DNA of 6,256 nt from JAOTYV01 sp964469835. GTDB lineage: Bacteria; Pseudomonadota; Alphaproteobacteria; UBA8366. The notes under the pieces were generated by a model. That model was not told the DNA's origin, searched no databases, and saw nothing but the letters and a program-made list of their open reading frames with translations. The stretch is from NCBI GenBank assembly GCA_964469835.1, contig CAYYBI010000430.1, positions 1-6,256 on the forward strand, given 5' to 3'. The translations under genes and the position numbers were made by a program. Of the stretch, positions 4,986-6,256 are shown piece after piece (the stretch's first letter is position 1; each line of letters opens with the position of its first letter).

Positions 4986-6256
4986 ATGACAGACAATCTC
5001 GGCCAAAAACTTAATTTCCGAAGCGACGCCGCCCGCGCCCATGTGAGCGCCGCCGCGCGGCCCAGTGCGCGGATGATGGTCAAGGAGTCGACGAATTATG
5101 ACGGCGGCGTGCGGGAACTCTTCCCGATTGTCATGGTGAACCTCGTGCTCAACCTGCTCACCCTCGGACTCTACCGGTTTTGGGCCAAGACGCGGGTTCG
5201 CCGCTATTTCCTTTCCCGCGTCTCTTTTCTTAGCGATCGCCTCGAATATACCGGCACCGGCAAAGAACTTTTCATAGGCTTTCTGATCGTCTTGGCAATT
5301 CTGGCGCCGATCGGTATCGCCTTCGAATTTCTCACCCAATTTGCCGTGGGTCATAGTCTCGAAACCGCCGCCATCGTGCAGGCGGCGTACGCCCTGCTGT
5401 TTTATTTCCTGATCCAGATCGCCGTCTACCGCGCGCAGCGCTACCGTTTGTCCCGGACCACATGGCGCGGAATTCGCGGCGCTCAAGGCGGCTCCGCAAT
5501 TCTGTATGCACTGCTCGCCATGATGTGGAGCGCCATCACATTGCTCACGCTTGGGCTCGCCTATCCGCTGATGCGGCGTTCCCTGCAAGGATACAAGATC
5601 AATAACGCGCTGTTCGGGAGTGAAAGTTTCCATTTCGAGGGCGGCGCCGGCCCATTGTATCTGGCCTGGATCCTGCCCTGGACCGGATTGGCCCTTGTCT
5701 TCGCGCCGATCGTACTGGCCGGCATTGCACAGGCCGGCGCGGGACCGATCGATTGGAGCCAGATTCCCGAGAATCCGCGCCTTCTCCTCGGATATTTGAC
5801 ACATTGGCAGCTTGTACCCGCAGGAATTTTCCTATTCCTTGTGTCGCAATTCTGGTATCGCGCCACGGAAATGCGTTATTTCGCCAGCCGCACGGTGTTC
5901 GACGAACTCCGGTTTGTTTCGACCTTAAAAGGGTTGGAACTCTGCCTGGTCTACTTGCTGTACCTGACCCTGCTGGCCGCAATCCTGGCAGGCGCTTGGG
6001 CAATCTCAAGTGGATTGGTCGCCGATTCCATGTCCGACAAATTCGGCGGCTTGGACGCAGGAACTATCCGCGGCGTTCTGCTGGCGATCACCCTTGTCCC
6101 GGCAATGTTGCTGATCGGTGCGTTGCAGCCTATCGTCGTACAGCACCTTCTGATCGGTCTGTACTGTCGGCGATTGACCCTCAGCGGCACTTTCTCGCCG
6201 GAGAGGCTTCTGCAGAATCAACTGGACATCCCGCGCCGGGGCGAAGGTCTCGCAGA
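4986..6256 (+). CDS. DUF898 / YjgN-family integral membrane protein, C-terminus cut by window edge
   Basis: Multi-spanning inner-membrane protein of unknown function. The frame is open from 4986 to the right edge (423 residues, no stop). After a polar N-terminus (1-37), hydrophobic segments lie near 45-66, 95-118, 130-148, 171-196, 223-248, 278-290, 316-340 and 361-392. Family signatures are ELFPIVMVNLVLNLLTLGLY (44-63) with FWAKTRVRRYFLSR (65-78), and a second copy centred on LLTLGLAYPLMRR (186-198). The protein is internally repetitive: the pattern Y-x2-[SN]-[RN]-x2-[FW] occurs at 74-81, 153-160, 203-210 and 298-305, each after a hydrophobic segment and before a Gly-rich strand (YTGTG 88-92, GAQGG 165-169, FEGGAG 217-222). 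Arg-rich loops suggest these sites face the cytoplasm. In many proteobacteria such genes neighbour an M48-type metallopeptidase gene; what follows here lies outside the window. Divergent from the thiolase gene. The family is confident; the role is unknown. Confidence 0.9.
   Translation, partial: MTDNLGQKLNFRSDAARAHVSAAARPSARMMVKESTNYDGGVRELFPIVMVNLVLNLLTLGLYRFWAKTRVRRYFLSRVSFLSDRLEYTGTGKELFIGFLIVLAILAPIGIAFEFLTQFAVGHSLETAAIVQAAYALLFYFLIQIAVYRAQRYRLSRTTWRGIRGAQGGSAILYALLAMMWSAITLLTLGLAYPLMRRSLQGYKINNALFGSESFHFEGGAGPLYLAWILPWTGLALVFAPIVLAGIAQAGAGPIDWSQIPENPRLLLGYLTHWQLVPAGIFLFLVSQFWYRATEMRYFASRTVFDELRFVSTLKGLELCLVYLLYLTLLAAILAGAWAISSGLVADSMSDKFGGLDAGTIRGVLLAITLVPAMLLIGALQPIVVQHLLIGLYCRRLTLSGTFSPERLLQNQLDIPRRGEGLA

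Noticed and set aside
4935..5804. Minus-strand open frame of 289 codons
   Set aside because: It runs antisense to the DUF898 gene, which has a strong Shine-Dalgarno site, membrane segments and family motifs. The antisense product is Gln/Gly/Glu-rich with no domain and is a by-product of codon bias.
1..6256. Search for CRISPR arrays, tRNA, rRNA, transposon ends or a defence-type gene cluster
   Set aside because: No regularly spaced direct repeats, cloverleaf-like sequence, transposase or terminal inverted repeats were seen; the genes are ordinary metabolic and membrane genes.

Overview
The window looks like an ordinary stretch of a moderately GC-rich proteobacterial chromosome, most likely an alphaproteobacterium. 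I infer this from the gene families (AcuI-type reductase, SCP2-type thiolase, GFA protein, DUF898/YjgN membrane protein), the GC-ending codons and the clear Shine-Dalgarno sites. No sequence search was possible. I see no mobile element, CRISPR array, tRNA or rRNA.

Layout: five genes lie on the minus strand and one large gene runs off the right edge on the plus strand. From the left: (1) an AcuI/YhdH acryloyl-CoA reductase whose C-terminus is cut by the left edge (1-886); (2) a small cytoplasmic protein with a possible SpoIIAA/STAS-like fold (1060-1464); (3) a classical short-chain dehydrogenase (1705-2493), followed by a strong hairpin terminator at 1591-1620; (4) a gene-poor stretch of about 610 bases (2494-3107) that holds one doubtful small plus-strand lipoprotein ORF; (5) a GFA/CENP-V family zinc protein (3108-3515); (6) an SCP2-type thiolase (3606-4772); (7) a 213-base divergent promoter region with several short dyads; (8) a DUF898/YjgN-family multi-spanning membrane protein (4986 to the right edge).

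The minus-strand genes are separated by 90 to about 610 bases. Candidate promoters or terminators lie in most of the gaps, so they look like single transcription units rather than an operon. Three products (acryloyl-CoA reductase, SDR, thiolase) fit acyl-CoA or short-chain acid metabolism, but the spacing gives no proof of a shared pathway.

The two edge genes, AcuI and DUF898, are open to the window boundary. The most notable observation is internal: the DUF898 protein is built from about five diverged repeats with a regular Tyr-x2-[Ser/Asn]-[Arg/Asn]-x2-aromatic signature. I found no convincing previously undescribed multi-gene system.
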